Shown here piece by piece: positions 34,853-43,439 of a stretch of DNA of 64,000 nucleotides (within the stretch, counting starts at the first letter, position 1; each line of letters begins with the position of its first letter). Position numbers and translations under genes: made by a program. The notes below the pieces were generated by a model. That model ran no database searches and was not told where the DNA came from. It saw only the letters and a list, made by a program, of their open reading frames with translations. Source of the stretch: Asticcacaulis sp. YBE204 (GTDB lineage Bacteria; Pseudomonadota; Alphaproteobacteria; Caulobacterales; Caulobacteraceae); contig NZ_AWGF01000001.1 in NCBI RefSeq assembly GCF_000495855.1, positions 666,165-730,164 on the forward strand, read 5' to 3'.

Positions 34853-36550
34853 ATGCGCGGTCACGCTCCGTTCGTATGTGATCCCGCCTTGACCACACCC
34901 GCCATTCAGATTGCCGCGATCAGCGCCGTCACCGCCCTGCCTCAGGACGCGGGCGCCATGCTGCGCGACGGTCAGGCAATGACGGCGACGGCGTTTGACA
35001 ACATTCTGGCCGGGGTGATGAAGGGCGTCGATGCCTCGACCGAGACGGTGACAACGCAAACCTATACGACCGCCGAAGCGACGGCATTGAAGGGGCAGGC
35101 CCTGTCCCGCCCGCTTATGCTGTGGCAGGCGCAGGAAATCGAAGCGTCCGAGGCGATGACGGGTGCAGAGGCACCTGCCGAAAGCGACGGCGTAGCGAAA
35201 CCGGCTGTGATTGAAGCCTCGCTGCCCGACCTGAAAGCTTCGGTCGTGGAAGCGGTATCTGAAGCGGCCAGCGCTTCGGTTCAGTTCGATCGGCCTGAAA
35301 CGGCCAACCTGTCTGACGCCGTGGCCGATATCCGGGCAGTCGGGACGCCATCACTTGCGCCCGCGCCGGTCAAAGCGCCGGGCACGCGGGAAGCCTCGGT
35401 AAAGTCGGCTGCGCCCGCTGACGCCCTTTCGAATGAAAAGGTCGTCGCTCCGCCGGTAGCTGACATGCCGATGCCTCGGATCGAGGCGGAGGCTGTCCCA
35501 ACGACTGAGTCGGCACCCAAGGCGCAGAAGGGTCCGGCTAAAAAAGTCGATGCGCCCAAGACCGAAGGCGCTGAGGCCGATGTCGTGAAGGCAGCGGTCG
35601 TAACCCCTGACACGGTTATCGTGGCCCCGGTCATTGTGCCGGTAACCGCTGACGCGACGAAGGTCGAAGCCCCTGAACGTCTCGCCGACCCGATGGCGAA
35701 GGTCGTAAAGGCCGCCGACGTCCCATCGGACGAGGCTCAGGCCGCATTGGTCGCGGCGCTGGACAACATCGAACCGACGGACGAGGACGCGCCGAAGCTG
35801 GCCGAGCTGGCCGCCCGTGCCACGCGATCCAAGGCAAAAGCGCAGACGAAGGAGACGGCCCCGGTGGAGGTCGCCAAGGATGCGCCGAAGGAGGCCCTTG
35901 CTTCGACGAAGTTGACGAGCCTGCTGGCCAACCTGTCGTCGGGCCTGACGACGGAAATCGCCCCGGCGAACACGCCGGTTCAATCGACCGCACCGGCGGT
36001 GTTTCAGCCGCAAATCGTCGCCGATAGCGGCCTGAAATTCGCACCCGCCACTCACAAGGAGGCGACCGCGCAGACCTATTCGCCGTCACAGCTGGCGCAA
36101 CACACGATCGAAAACATTGCCACTCTGAGCGCCCAGATCACGCGCAAGGTCGGTCAGAAGACGACGACCTTCGACATGGAGCTGCGTCCGACCGATATGG
36201 GCCGCGTCGAGGTGAAGCTGGAAATCGGCACGGACGGCAAGCTGTCCGCCGCCCTGAACTTCGACAGTCCGATGACCGAAAGCCAGTTCCGCGACCGTCA
36301 GGACGACCTGCGCCGTCAGCTGGAGCAGGCCGGGTTCCAGCTTGAAGACGGCGCGCTGAGCTTCTCGTCGCGCGAACAGGGGCAGCGCCGCGAACACACT
36401 CAGGCCGACACCGACACAAACACCAATTCCCTGATCGGGGCGCAAATCGAGGCCGAAGGCCAGACCGCCACCGATCCCACCCTCTATGCACACCTGAACG
36501 CCGGCCTCTATGGCGGCGCGCAGACCCTGTCGCTCAGCGTACTGGTTTAG
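34853..36550 (+). CDS. fliK: Hook-length control protein FliK
   Basis: About 565 residues. The long, Ala/Pro/Lys-rich low-complexity middle acts as the ruler in this family, and the C-terminal domain (DMELRPTDMGRVEVKLEIGT, then DDLRRQLEQAGFQLED) is the Flg_hook domain that switches export specificity. The start is uncertain: ATG at 34853 or TTG at 34889; neither has a good ribosome binding site, and upstream in-frame codons lie inside the sigma-54 promoter. It is first in the operon fliK-flgD-flgE; its stop overlaps the flgD ribosome binding site. Confidence 0.88.
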   Translation: MRGHAPFVCDPALTTPAIQIAAISAVTALPQDAGAMLRDGQAMTATAFDNILAGVMKGVDASTETVTTQTYTTAEATALKGQALSRPLMLWQAQEIEASEAMTGAEAPAESDGVAKPAVIEASLPDLKASVVEAVSEAASASVQFDRPETANLSDAVADIRAVGTPSLAPAPVKAPGTREASVKSAAPADALSNEKVVAPPVADMPMPRIEAEAVPTTESAPKAQKGPAKKVDAPKTEGAEADVVKAAVVTPDTVIVAPVIVPVTADATKVEAPERLADPMAKVVKAADVPSDEAQAALVAALDNIEPTDEDAPKLAELAARATRSKAKAQTKETAPVEVAKDAPKEALASTKLTSLLANLSSGLTTEIAPANTPVQSTAPAVFQPQIVADSGLKFAPATHKEATAQTYSPSQLAQHTIENIATLSAQITRKVGQKTTTFDMELRPTDMGRVEVKLEIGTDGKLSAALNFDSPMTESQFRDRQDDLRRQLEQAGFQLEDGALSFSSREQGQRREHTQADTDTNTNSLIGAQIEAEGQTATDPTLYAHLNAGLYGGAQTLSLSVLV

Positions 36551-36559
36551 GAGCTACCC

Positions 36560-37234
36560 ATGGTAACCGCCGTCAGCAATTCGACGACCACCACGACGAC
36601 CACCGATACCTCGGCGGCCACGGCCAGTTCGCTGGCCACGACCTACGAAACCTTCCTCGGCCTGCTCACCGCGCAGATCAAGAATCAGGATCCGCTGTCG
36701 CCGATGGATTCGACCGAATGGACGAACCAGCTGGTGCAGTATTCCAGCGTCGAACAGCAGCTCAAGTCGAACGAGTATCTGAAATCTCTGGTGGGCCTCA
36801 GCTCCGGCAGCATCGCCAACTCGGTCAACATGATCGGCAAGACGGCCATCGCCGATATCGACACCCAATCCTTCACCGATCAGGCCCTGACCTGGCACTA
36901 CGAACTGGCGGCCACCGCCTCAAGCGTGCAGGCCGAAGTCCTCGATGCCGACGGCAATACGATCTGGAAAGGCGACGCCTCGTCCATGACCAAGGGCGAC
37001 AACACCTTCACCTGGGACGGCACGGATTCGTCCGGCAAGACCGTGGCCGAGGGCAATTATACGCTCAAGATCACCGCTACCAATTCATCGGGCACGACCA
37101 TCGCCAACGCGATTTCGGTGCAGGCGCCCGTGACCTCGACCGAGCTGATCGACGGAGAAATCGTCCTCAAGATGGCGCAATCGCTCATCGCCCTAAGCTC
37201 TATCTCCGGCGTCAAGGCAACGACCGACGCTTAA
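36560..37234 (+). CDS. flgD: Hook capping protein FlgD
   Basis: 224 residues. YETFLGLLTAQIKNQDPLSP followed by MDSTEWTNQLVQYSSVEQQL is the conserved FlgD N-terminal domain, and the later part (NTIWKGDASS, TFTWDGTDSSGKTVAEGNYT) is the FlgD Ig-like domain. It caps the growing hook. GGAG lies in the fliK stop region, nine bases downstream of fliK, so translation is probably coupled. Confidence 0.95.
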   Translation: MVTAVSNSTTTTTTTDTSAATASSLATTYETFLGLLTAQIKNQDPLSPMDSTEWTNQLVQYSSVEQQLKSNEYLKSLVGLSSGSIANSVNMIGKTAIADIDTQSFTDQALTWHYELAATASSVQAEVLDADGNTIWKGDASSMTKGDNTFTWDGTDSSGKTVAEGNYTLKITATNSSGTTIANAISVQAPVTSTELIDGEIVLKMAQSLIALSSISGVKATTDA

Positions 37235-37292
37235 CCCGACCCCTATCCCCATCCCTGTTTCCCCCCCCCTTTCCGCATATATGGAGCCTTAA

Positions 37293-38708
37293 ATGTCTGG
37301 TCTGAACGCTGCCATGCAAGCCGGTGTGTCCGGTCTCGCCGCCTTCTCCACTTCGCTCTCGGCTATCTCGAACAACATCGCCAACGTCAACACCACGGGC
37401 TATAAGCGCGTGCGGACCGACTTTCAGGCGATCGTTACCGCCTCTTCGACGCCGACCGGTTATAATGCGGGCGGCGTCATCGCCACGACGCGCCACATGA
37501 TCTCGCAACTGGGCACCCTGCAAAAGGCCGCTACCGATCTCGACCTCGGCATCGACGGGCAGGGCTTCTTCGTTACGACACAAAAAGCCGATGCCACCGC
37601 CGAAGACACCCATCTGTTCACGCGCGACGGTTCGTTCTCGCCGGACAAGCAGGGTTACCTGCGCAACTCCGCCGGTCTCTACCTTCAGGGATGGCCGATC
37701 GCGGCGGGCGGCAGCGCCGTTCTGTCGGCGGCGGACCTCAGCCAGCTGACCGCCATCAATGTCGATCAGATCGCCGCTTCGGTCGAGCCGACGACCTTCG
37801 CCGGCGTCAGCGGCAACCTCAATGCCGCTCAGGCCGTGTCGAACAATGCCGCGCGTTACGTCACCGATCCGACGACCTATCCGATGTCGAAATACGACGC
37901 CTCGACGGTCAATACCTCGGTCGCTACCGGCCCCGACTACGAAATCAGCATCCCGGTCTCCGACTCGCTGGGCGGCGAGCGCAACCTGACCATGTCGATG
38001 ATCAAGCTGGCGCCCGATGCCACGGCCACCCCGCCGATCGCCGACAATACCTGGGCCTACGAAGTGTGGTCCGACGACGTCGACAGCGGCACGCCGGTCG
38101 ATAATATCGTCACCTCCGGCCGTCTGGTCTTCAACTCGTCGGGCAAGCTGGAATCGATCACCCAGGGCGGCGTGACCCAGGTCGACGCCAATGGCGACCC
38201 GGTGACCAATTTCAAGTTCAATGTCGACTGGAAGGCTTCGACCGGCGTCGCCGATCAGGAAATCACCCTCGACTTCAACAGCGCCGCCACGCAACTGACG
38301 CAGCTTAACGCCGCCTCGACCAGCCGCGTCGATCCGAACGGCACGCCGTTCTCCGGCGTCGACTCGATCAAGATCTCGGACAGCGGCATGGTCACCGCCG
38401 TGTTCAAGAACGGCTCGACCCGCGACATCGCGCAACTGGCGCTGGCCACCTTCGTCAATGCCGACGGCCTGACGCCGGTGTCGGGCAATGCCTACAGCGT
38501 GTCGAACACCTCGGGCCCCTTCACACTCAAGGTGCCGGGCGTTTCGGGGTCGGGCCTGCTCAGCGTCGGAACGCTCGAAGCCTCGGGCGTCGATCTGTCG
38601 GAAGAGTTCACCAACCTGATTACCACCCAGCGCGCCTATTCGGCCAATTCAAAGACGATTACTACGGCGGATGAGATGTTGCAGGAATTGCTTCAAATCA
38701 AGCGATAA
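37293..38708 (+). CDS. flgE: Flagellar hook protein FlgE
   Basis: 471 residues. The N-terminus MSGLNAAMQAGVSGLAAFST with SNNIANVNTTGYKR and the C-terminus FTNLITTQRAYSANSKTITT are hook signatures. Its place between flgD and sciP matches the Caulobacter order as I remember it, so this is the main hook gene; the copy at 8057 is a paralogue. It is the last gene of the sigma-54-driven fliK operon. Confidence 0.96.
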   Translation: MSGLNAAMQAGVSGLAAFSTSLSAISNNIANVNTTGYKRVRTDFQAIVTASSTPTGYNAGGVIATTRHMISQLGTLQKAATDLDLGIDGQGFFVTTQKADATAEDTHLFTRDGSFSPDKQGYLRNSAGLYLQGWPIAAGGSAVLSAADLSQLTAINVDQIAASVEPTTFAGVSGNLNAAQAVSNNAARYVTDPTTYPMSKYDASTVNTSVATGPDYEISIPVSDSLGGERNLTMSMIKLAPDATATPPIADNTWAYEVWSDDVDSGTPVDNIVTSGRLVFNSSGKLESITQGGVTQVDANGDPVTNFKFNVDWKASTGVADQEITLDFNSAATQLTQLNAASTSRVDPNGTPFSGVDSIKISDSGMVTAVFKNGSTRDIAQLALATFVNADGLTPVSGNAYSVSNTSGPFTLKVPGVSGSGLLSVGTLEASGVDLSEEFTNLITTQRAYSANSKTITTADEMLQELLQIKR

Positions 38709-38711
38709 GTA

Positions 38712-38725
38712 TTAATCTGAATTAA
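38712..38725. promoter_or_regulatory. TTAA-N6-TTAA site before sciP
   Basis: TTAATCTGAATTAA has two TTAA half-sites six bases apart, a CtrA-box-like layout, about 150 bp before the sciP start. sciP is CtrA-controlled in Caulobacter. Confidence 0.4.
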
Positions 38726-38875
38726 TGATGAATAACTGGCGTAAAGCATGATGAATGGGAAGTTAATATCCTGAACCGTTGTTATTAGTAATATATTTAC
38801 TAAGGCAATTAAGCGGATGTTAGACTCCTGATGCTACCTTACCGTTATGTGATGGTAAGAGAGGCGTGAAGAATC

Positions 38876-39157
38876 ATGCTGCAAGAACAGCGCCGCGATA
38901 GCAAAGGCGAAAAATACGTGATTGGACCTACGGGTGCGAAACTGACCCTGAACGACCTGCCGCCGCCGGGAACGGAGCGTTGGGTCATCCGCCGCAAGGC
39001 CGAGGTTGTCTCGGCGGTGCGCGGGGGTCTTCTGAGCTTCGACGAGGCGTGCGAGCGTTATCGCATCACCTCGGAAGAATTCCTGGGCTGGCAAAAGGCG
39101 ATCGACAGCCACGGCATGGCCGGTCTGCGTACCACGCGGATTCAGCAGTACCGTTAA
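38876..39157 (+). CDS. sciP: CtrA inhibitor SciP (DUF1153)
   Basis: 93 residues. WVIRRKAEVVSAVRGGLLSF, then DEACERYRITSEEFLGWQKA, is the helix-turn-helix of SciP, a small DNA-binding protein that binds CtrA and blocks its activation of target promoters in G1 cells. It sits directly after flgE, as in Caulobacter. The ATG at 38876 is preceded by GAGGCGTGAAGAATC. A strong hairpin follows at 39206. Confidence 0.93.
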   Translation: MLQEQRRDSKGEKYVIGPTGAKLTLNDLPPPGTERWVIRRKAEVVSAVRGGLLSFDEACERYRITSEEFLGWQKAIDSHGMAGLRTTRIQQYR

Positions 39158-39205
39158 TACGGTAAAGCCGGGGTGCGCCCGCACCCAAGCAACAGGAAAC
39201 GACCT

Positions 39206-39238
39206 CAGGCCCTGCTCCGCGATTGCGGGCAGGGCCTG
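39206..39238 (+). terminator. Hairpin after sciP
   Basis: CAGGCCCTGC and GCAGGGCCTG form a 10-bp stem, with an inner CCGC-GATT-GCGG stem. There is no T run, so it may be a Rho-dependent or processing structure rather than a classical terminator. Confidence 0.5.
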
Positions 39239-39280
39239 TGTGGTTTAGGTCGTCGAATACGGAGTGCGCGGCGTCTGCGT

Positions 39281-39429
39281 AATACCCCTCCGTCAGTCCG
39301 CTTCGCGTCCTGCCACCTCCCCATCATCGCCTAAAGGCTCGATAGGGAGGAGGAAGCGTAACGAACACCTTCCTCCCTAGCTTTGCTGGGGAGGTGGCGA
39401 CGAACGAAGTGAGGCGACGGAGGGGTATT
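39281..39429. repeat. Palindromic intergenic element, type B, copy 1
   Basis: The ends are a perfect 14-bp inverted repeat, AATACCCCTCCGTC and GACGGAGGGGTATT. Inside are CTGCCACCTCCCC and CTGGGGAGGTGGC, also complementary. It occupies most of the gap between sciP and fliF and shares its vocabulary with the elements at 42262 and 49633. Confidence 0.85.
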
Positions 39430-39477
39430 CCTTTGGCCGGGTCGCACGCTGAAGGCGTCAACCTCACGCCCCGTCCA

Positions 39478-39510
39478 TTAACCTTTACCCGAAATCTTTA
39501 CCCATCTTAA
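39478..39510. promoter_or_regulatory. CtrA-like half-sites before fliF
   Basis: TTAACC at 39478 and TTTACCCATCTTAA at 39497-39510 (half-sites six bases apart) lie 80-115 bp before the fliF start. In Caulobacter the fliF operon is CtrA-activated and FlbD-repressed. Confidence 0.4.
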
Positions 39511-39591
39511 CGCGGCGTTTACGCTTCACTGGGAAATTACTGCCTAGTGAACCGCGCACGTCGCGCGTAAGGGTAATGGGTAGTCGGGATC

Positions 39592-41226
39592 GTGGAGTTC
39601 CTTAAACAGTTCGGTATCACCCGCCTGGCCGTGATTATCGGCGTGTCGATCGGCGTCGCCGCCGTTCTGGCCGCGATCTTCCTGAACATGGGCGGCAAGC
39701 CTCAGGCGCTGCTCTATTCCAATCTCGACCTCAAGGAAGCCTCCGAAATCACCGCCGCGCTCGATCAGGCGGGCGTCAAGTACGAGGCCAAGGGCGACGG
39801 CTCCACGATCATGGTCGATCGCGACCACGTCGGCGAAACGCGCCTGATGCTGGCCTCGAAGGGGCTGCCGACCGCCGGTTCGGTCGGTTACGAACTGTTC
39901 GACAACGCCCCGGCGCTGGGCCAGACCGAATTCGTGCAGAACCTCAACAACCAGCGCGCCCTCGAAGGCGAACTGGCGCGCACCATTTCCTCACTGAAAG
40001 GCATCAATTCGGCGCGGGTGCATCTGGTCATGCCCAAGCGTGAACTGTTTCAGGAAGAGGCCGCCGCCCCGACGGCGTCGGTGGTGGTCGGCCTGAGCAA
40101 TGGCGACCTGAGCGGCGATCAGGTCCGCGCCATCCGTAATCTCGTGGCAGGCGCCGTGCCGAACCTCAAGGCCAATGCCGTGACTCTGGTCGACGACAAG
40201 AACCGTCTGCTGGCCGCCGGGGGCGAAGACGACGCGCTTCTGGGCGCCGGCGGGGCCGAGCGCAAGAGCGAGATCGAAGAGTCTCTGCGCAAGCGCGTCA
40301 AAGACATCGTCGAGGGCGTGGTCGGGCCGGGTGCCGCGCGCGTCACGGTGACTGCCGAGCTGGACCTCAACTCGATCACGCGTGAGCAGACCCAGTACGA
40401 TCCTGACGGTCAGGTCGTCCGTTCGACGCGTACCAATTCTTCGGCGGACCGCGCCAACGAAGCCACGCCCGACGGCACGGTGACGGCGGCGGCCAATATT
40501 CCCGGCGGCAATCCCAATGCGGGGGCAGGCGCGACCGGCACCCAGAGCGAGACGACGGACGAACTGACCAACTACGAAATCTCCAACACCAAGACGACCG
40601 AAGTCGTGGCGCCGGGTGCGATCAAGAAGCTGGCCGTGGCGGTGGTGGTCGACGGCGTCTCCACCCCGTCCGCCGATGGCAAGTCGCCGCCCGCCTATGC
40701 GCCGCGCTCCGCCGAGGACATGCAGCGCCTCGATCAGCTGGTCCGCGCCGCCATCGGCTTCCAGCAGGACCGCGACACGGTCGAGGTGCTGAACGTCCGC
40801 TTCAACCGCGACGCCAATGCCGTCGGCGGCACCGAGGCCAAGGCGGGCATGTTCGATTTCACCAAGGACGACATCATGTCGGCGGTGCAGTGGCTGATCC
40901 TTGCCATCGTCGCGATCCTGGTCCTGTTCTTCGTGGCACGGCCCCTGATGAAGTTCGTCAATGGACCCGGCGCGGGCGGCGGTGTGGCGGGTCTCAGTGG
41001 GCCCGGTGCCATGGGTGCGCTCCCGGCGGGGATGTCGGCGGGCGCTCTGGGCTATAATGGCGAGCCGGGGACGGATCTTGCGGTTTCGGCCATCGATCCG
41101 CGTATCGATATCGCCAAGATCGAGGGTCAGGTGAAGGCGTCTTCGGTCAAGCGCGTGTCGGAATTCGTCGACCGTCACCCGGATGAATCGATCTCGATTC
41201 TCCGCGCGTGGCTGCACGATAATTAG
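39592..41226 (+). CDS. fliF: Flagellar MS-ring protein FliF
   Basis: 544 residues. A first membrane helix (about 13-31), the two ring-building motifs (LLYSNLDLKEASEITAALDQ; LEGELARTISSLKGINSARV), and a second membrane helix near 430-455 (VQWLILAIVAILVLFFVARP) are in the usual order. The C-terminal tail (PDESISILRAWLHDN) binds FliG. The start is GTG. It is first in the operon fliF-fliG-fliH-fliN-flbD. Confidence 0.96.
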   Translation: MEFLKQFGITRLAVIIGVSIGVAAVLAAIFLNMGGKPQALLYSNLDLKEASEITAALDQAGVKYEAKGDGSTIMVDRDHVGETRLMLASKGLPTAGSVGYELFDNAPALGQTEFVQNLNNQRALEGELARTISSLKGINSARVHLVMPKRELFQEEAAAPTASVVVGLSNGDLSGDQVRAIRNLVAGAVPNLKANAVTLVDDKNRLLAAGGEDDALLGAGGAERKSEIEESLRKRVKDIVEGVVGPGAARVTVTAELDLNSITREQTQYDPDGQVVRSTRTNSSADRANEATPDGTVTAAANIPGGNPNAGAGATGTQSETTDELTNYEISNTKTTEVVAPGAIKKLAVAVVVDGVSTPSADGKSPPAYAPRSAEDMQRLDQLVRAAIGFQQDRDTVEVLNVRFNRDANAVGGTEAKAGMFDFTKDDIMSAVQWLILAIVAILVLFFVARPLMKFVNGPGAGGGVAGLSGPGAMGALPAGMSAGALGYNGEPGTDLAVSAIDPRIDIAKIEGQVKASSVKRVSEFVDRHPDESISILRAWLHDN

Positions 41227-41238
41227 GGGTAGGGCAGA

Positions 41239-42258
41239 ATGGCCAAGAGCATCATCGATGATCCCAAGCGACTGAGCGGCGTCGAAAAGGCCGCCGTGGT
41301 CATGCTGGCGCTGGGCGAAGACCATACCGAGCTGTGGGCACAGCTCGACGAGGAAGAGATCAAGGAAATCTCTCAGGCCATGTCGTCGCTCGGCTCGGTG
41401 TCGTCGAACGTCGTCGAGGAACTGCTGGTCGAATTCGTGTCGGGCATGTCGTCGTCGGGCACCATCATGGGCTCGTTCGAACAGACCCAGCGCCTGCTGC
41501 AATCCTTCCTGCCGGCGGATAAGGTCGACGCCCTGATGGAAGAAATCCGCGGACCGGCGGGCCGGACCATGTGGGACAAGCTCGGCAACGTCAACGAGGC
41601 GGTGCTGGCCAACTACCTGAAGAATGAATACCCGCAAACCGTCGCCGTCGTCCTCAGTAAGATCAAGGCCGATCACGCCTCGCGCGTCTTGTCCTCCCTG
41701 CCCGAAGACTTCGCGCTCGAATGCGTGCAGCGGATGCTGCGCATGGAGCCGGTGCAGCGTGAAATCCTCGACAAAATCGAACAGACCCTGCGCGTCGAGT
41801 TCATGTCGAATCTGGCGCGGACCTCAAAGCGCGACTCGCATGAACTGATGGCGGAAATCTTCAACAATTTCGACCGTCAGACCGAAAGCCGCTTCGTCGC
41901 GGCGCTGGAAGAGCGCAACCGCGAGTCGGCGGAACGCATCCGCGCCCTGATGTTCGTTTTCGAGGATCTGTCGAAGCTCGATCCGGGCGGGGTGCAGACG
42001 CTTTTGCGCGCTGTCGAAAAGGACCAACTCGGTCTGGCGCTCAAGGGCGCGTCGGATTCGTTGCGCGATATGTTCTTCTCGAACATGTCCGAGCGCGCGG
42101 CCAAGATCATGCGCGACGACATGGACTCGATGGGGCCGGTGCGCCTGAAAGACGTCGACGGCGCGCAGATGGCGATGGTGCAGGTCGCCAAGGACCTTGC
42201 GGCCAAGGGCGAGATCATGCTGGCCGGTCAGGGAGGCGACGATGAGCTTATTTATTAA
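41239..42258 (+). CDS. fliG: Flagellar motor switch protein FliG
   Basis: 339 residues, normal length. [20 protein letters not shown] starts the FliF-binding domain, [20 protein letters not shown] is the hinge/armadillo part, and [20 protein letters not shown] is the C-terminal torque domain with its charged residues. It starts 12 bases after fliF. Confidence 0.96.
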   Translation: MAKSIIDDPKRLSGVEKAAVVMLALGEDHTELWAQLDEEEIKEISQAMSSLGSVSSNVVEELLVEFVSGMSSSGTIMGSFEQTQRLLQSFLPADKVDALMEEIRGPAGRTMWDKLGNVNEAVLANYLKNEYPQTVAVVLSKIKADHASRVLSSLPEDFALECVQRMLRMEPVQREILDKIEQTLRVEFMSNLARTSKRDSHELMAEIFNNFDRQTESRFVAALEERNRESAERIRALMFVFEDLSKLDPGGVQTLLRAVEKDQLGLALKGASDSLRDMFFSNMSERAAKIMRDDMDSMGPVRLKDVDGAQMAMVQVAKDLAAKGEIMLAGQGGDDELIY

Positions 42259-42261
42259 GGT

Positions 42262-42435
42262 AACGCCCTCCTCCCTGTCGCGCCGCGATGGGGAGGTGGC
42301 AGCGAGCGTAGCGATGCTGACGGAGGGGGATAACTCAAACGTCTCAGCGCGCGGATCGGCATGGCGTTGCCCCCCTCCGTCAGTCTGCTTCGCAGCCTGC
42401 CACCTCCCCACGCAAAGCGCAGGGAGGAGGGCGTT
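42262..42435. repeat. Palindromic intergenic element, type B, copy 2 (inside the fliF operon)
   Basis: A perfect 16-bp inverted repeat (AACGCCCTCCTCCCTG at 42262-42277 and its complement at 42420-42435) bounds the unit. A second inner pair, GATGCTGACGGAGGGG and CCCCTCCGTCAG, makes it a nested palindrome. It fills the whole fliG-fliH gap. Its right arm contains AGGAGG, eight bases before the fliH ATG, so the repeat provides the ribosome binding site. Confidence 0.88.
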
Positions 42436-42438
42436 TCA

Positions 42439-43074
42439 ATGACCCAACCTCCCCAATACAAGAAATTCGACTTCGGCACGGTCTACGACACCGGCGGGCG
42501 CGTCACCGCGACCACCCCGAAGGAAAAGAAGTTCTACACCCCCGAAGAGGTCGAGGCGATCCGCCAGCAGGCCCACACCCAGGGCGAACTGTCGGCCATG
42601 GCGCGCGCCCAGATGGCGCAGGCTCAGGCTGTGCAGGCTCTGGCCGAAGCCGCCGGGGTCGGGCTTGAGGCATTGAACGGCGTGCTCAGTCAGCACAAGG
42701 AAGAGTGCGTGCAACTGGCGCTGGTCTGCGCGCAAAAGATCGCGGCTCAGGCGCTGGAACTGTTCCCCGAAGCGCCGGTCAAGGCCGCTCTGGAGGCGCT
42801 GGGCGAGGAAATTTCCGGTGCGCCGCGTCTGGTCATCACGGCCGCATCGCCGGACGCCAATATGCAAAAGGCCGTGCGCGAAGCCGCCGCCCTGACCGGG
42901 TTTTCCGGCGCGATCGTCTTCCGCGATCAGCCGGGTGGTCATCGCGGCGCGTTTGAAATTCAATGGCCGGAAGGCCGGGCAGCCTACGACCCGGACAAGG
43001 TTTTCGAGGCTTTACGCGGCGCGCTCAAGGAAGTGCTGCTGGCGGAAGCCTATCACAAGCAAAAAGCCGGCTAA
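42439..43074 (+). CDS. fliH: Flagellar export ATPase regulator FliH/FlbE
   Basis: 211 residues from the ATG at 42439. It opens MTQPPQYKKFDFGTVYDTGG, continues with a helical coiled-coil (about 35-100, TQGELSAMARAQMAQAQAVQ) and the FliH C-terminal domain (CAQKIAAQALELFPEAPVKA). It holds the FliI ATPase and links it to the C-ring; the Caulobacter name is FlbE. An upstream ATG in frame lies inside the repeat element and is rejected. Confidence 0.88.
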   Translation: MTQPPQYKKFDFGTVYDTGGRVTATTPKEKKFYTPEEVEAIRQQAHTQGELSAMARAQMAQAQAVQALAEAAGVGLEALNGVLSQHKEECVQLALVCAQKIAAQALELFPEAPVKAALEALGEEISGAPRLVITAASPDANMQKAVREAAALTGFSGAIVFRDQPGGHRGAFEIQWPEGRAAYDPDKVFEALRGALKEVLLAEAYHKQKAG

Positions 43075-43098
43075 GGCCGAATGTAAGGATGCCACACC

Positions 43099-43428
43099 AT
43101 GGCTGACAATTTCGAACTGGAAGACTTCGGCGACGGCACCGCCGCTGCCGTGACCGACGAGGACGGCAACAAGTCCGCCGTCGATCTGGCGCCCGTCTTC
43201 GACGTGCCGGTGAACATTTCGGCCGTGTTGGGCAAATCCTACATGTCGGTGTCGCAGTTGCTGAAACTGGGGCAGGGCAGCGTGCTGGAGCTGGACCGCA
43301 AGGTCGGCGAGGCCATCGATATTTACGTGAACAACCGTCTGGTCGCCCGCGGCGAAGTGGTGGTGGTGGATGAACGTCTTGGGGTGACCATGACGGAAAT
43401 CATCAAGTCCGAAGACAGTGCGGGTTAG
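43099..43428 (+). CDS. fliN: Flagellar motor switch protein FliN
   Basis: 109 residues. The C-terminal SpoA domain is clear: VFDVPVNISAVLGKSYMSVS, then LGQGSVLELDRKVGEAIDIY and VNNRLVARGEVVVVDERLGV. It forms the lower C-ring with FliM. AAGGA precedes the ATG. Confidence 0.96.
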   Translation: MADNFELEDFGDGTAAAVTDEDGNKSAVDLAPVFDVPVNISAVLGKSYMSVSQLLKLGQGSVLELDRKVGEAIDIYVNNRLVARGEVVVVDERLGVTMTEIIKSEDSAG

Positions 43429-43439
43429 GGAGTAGAGAC

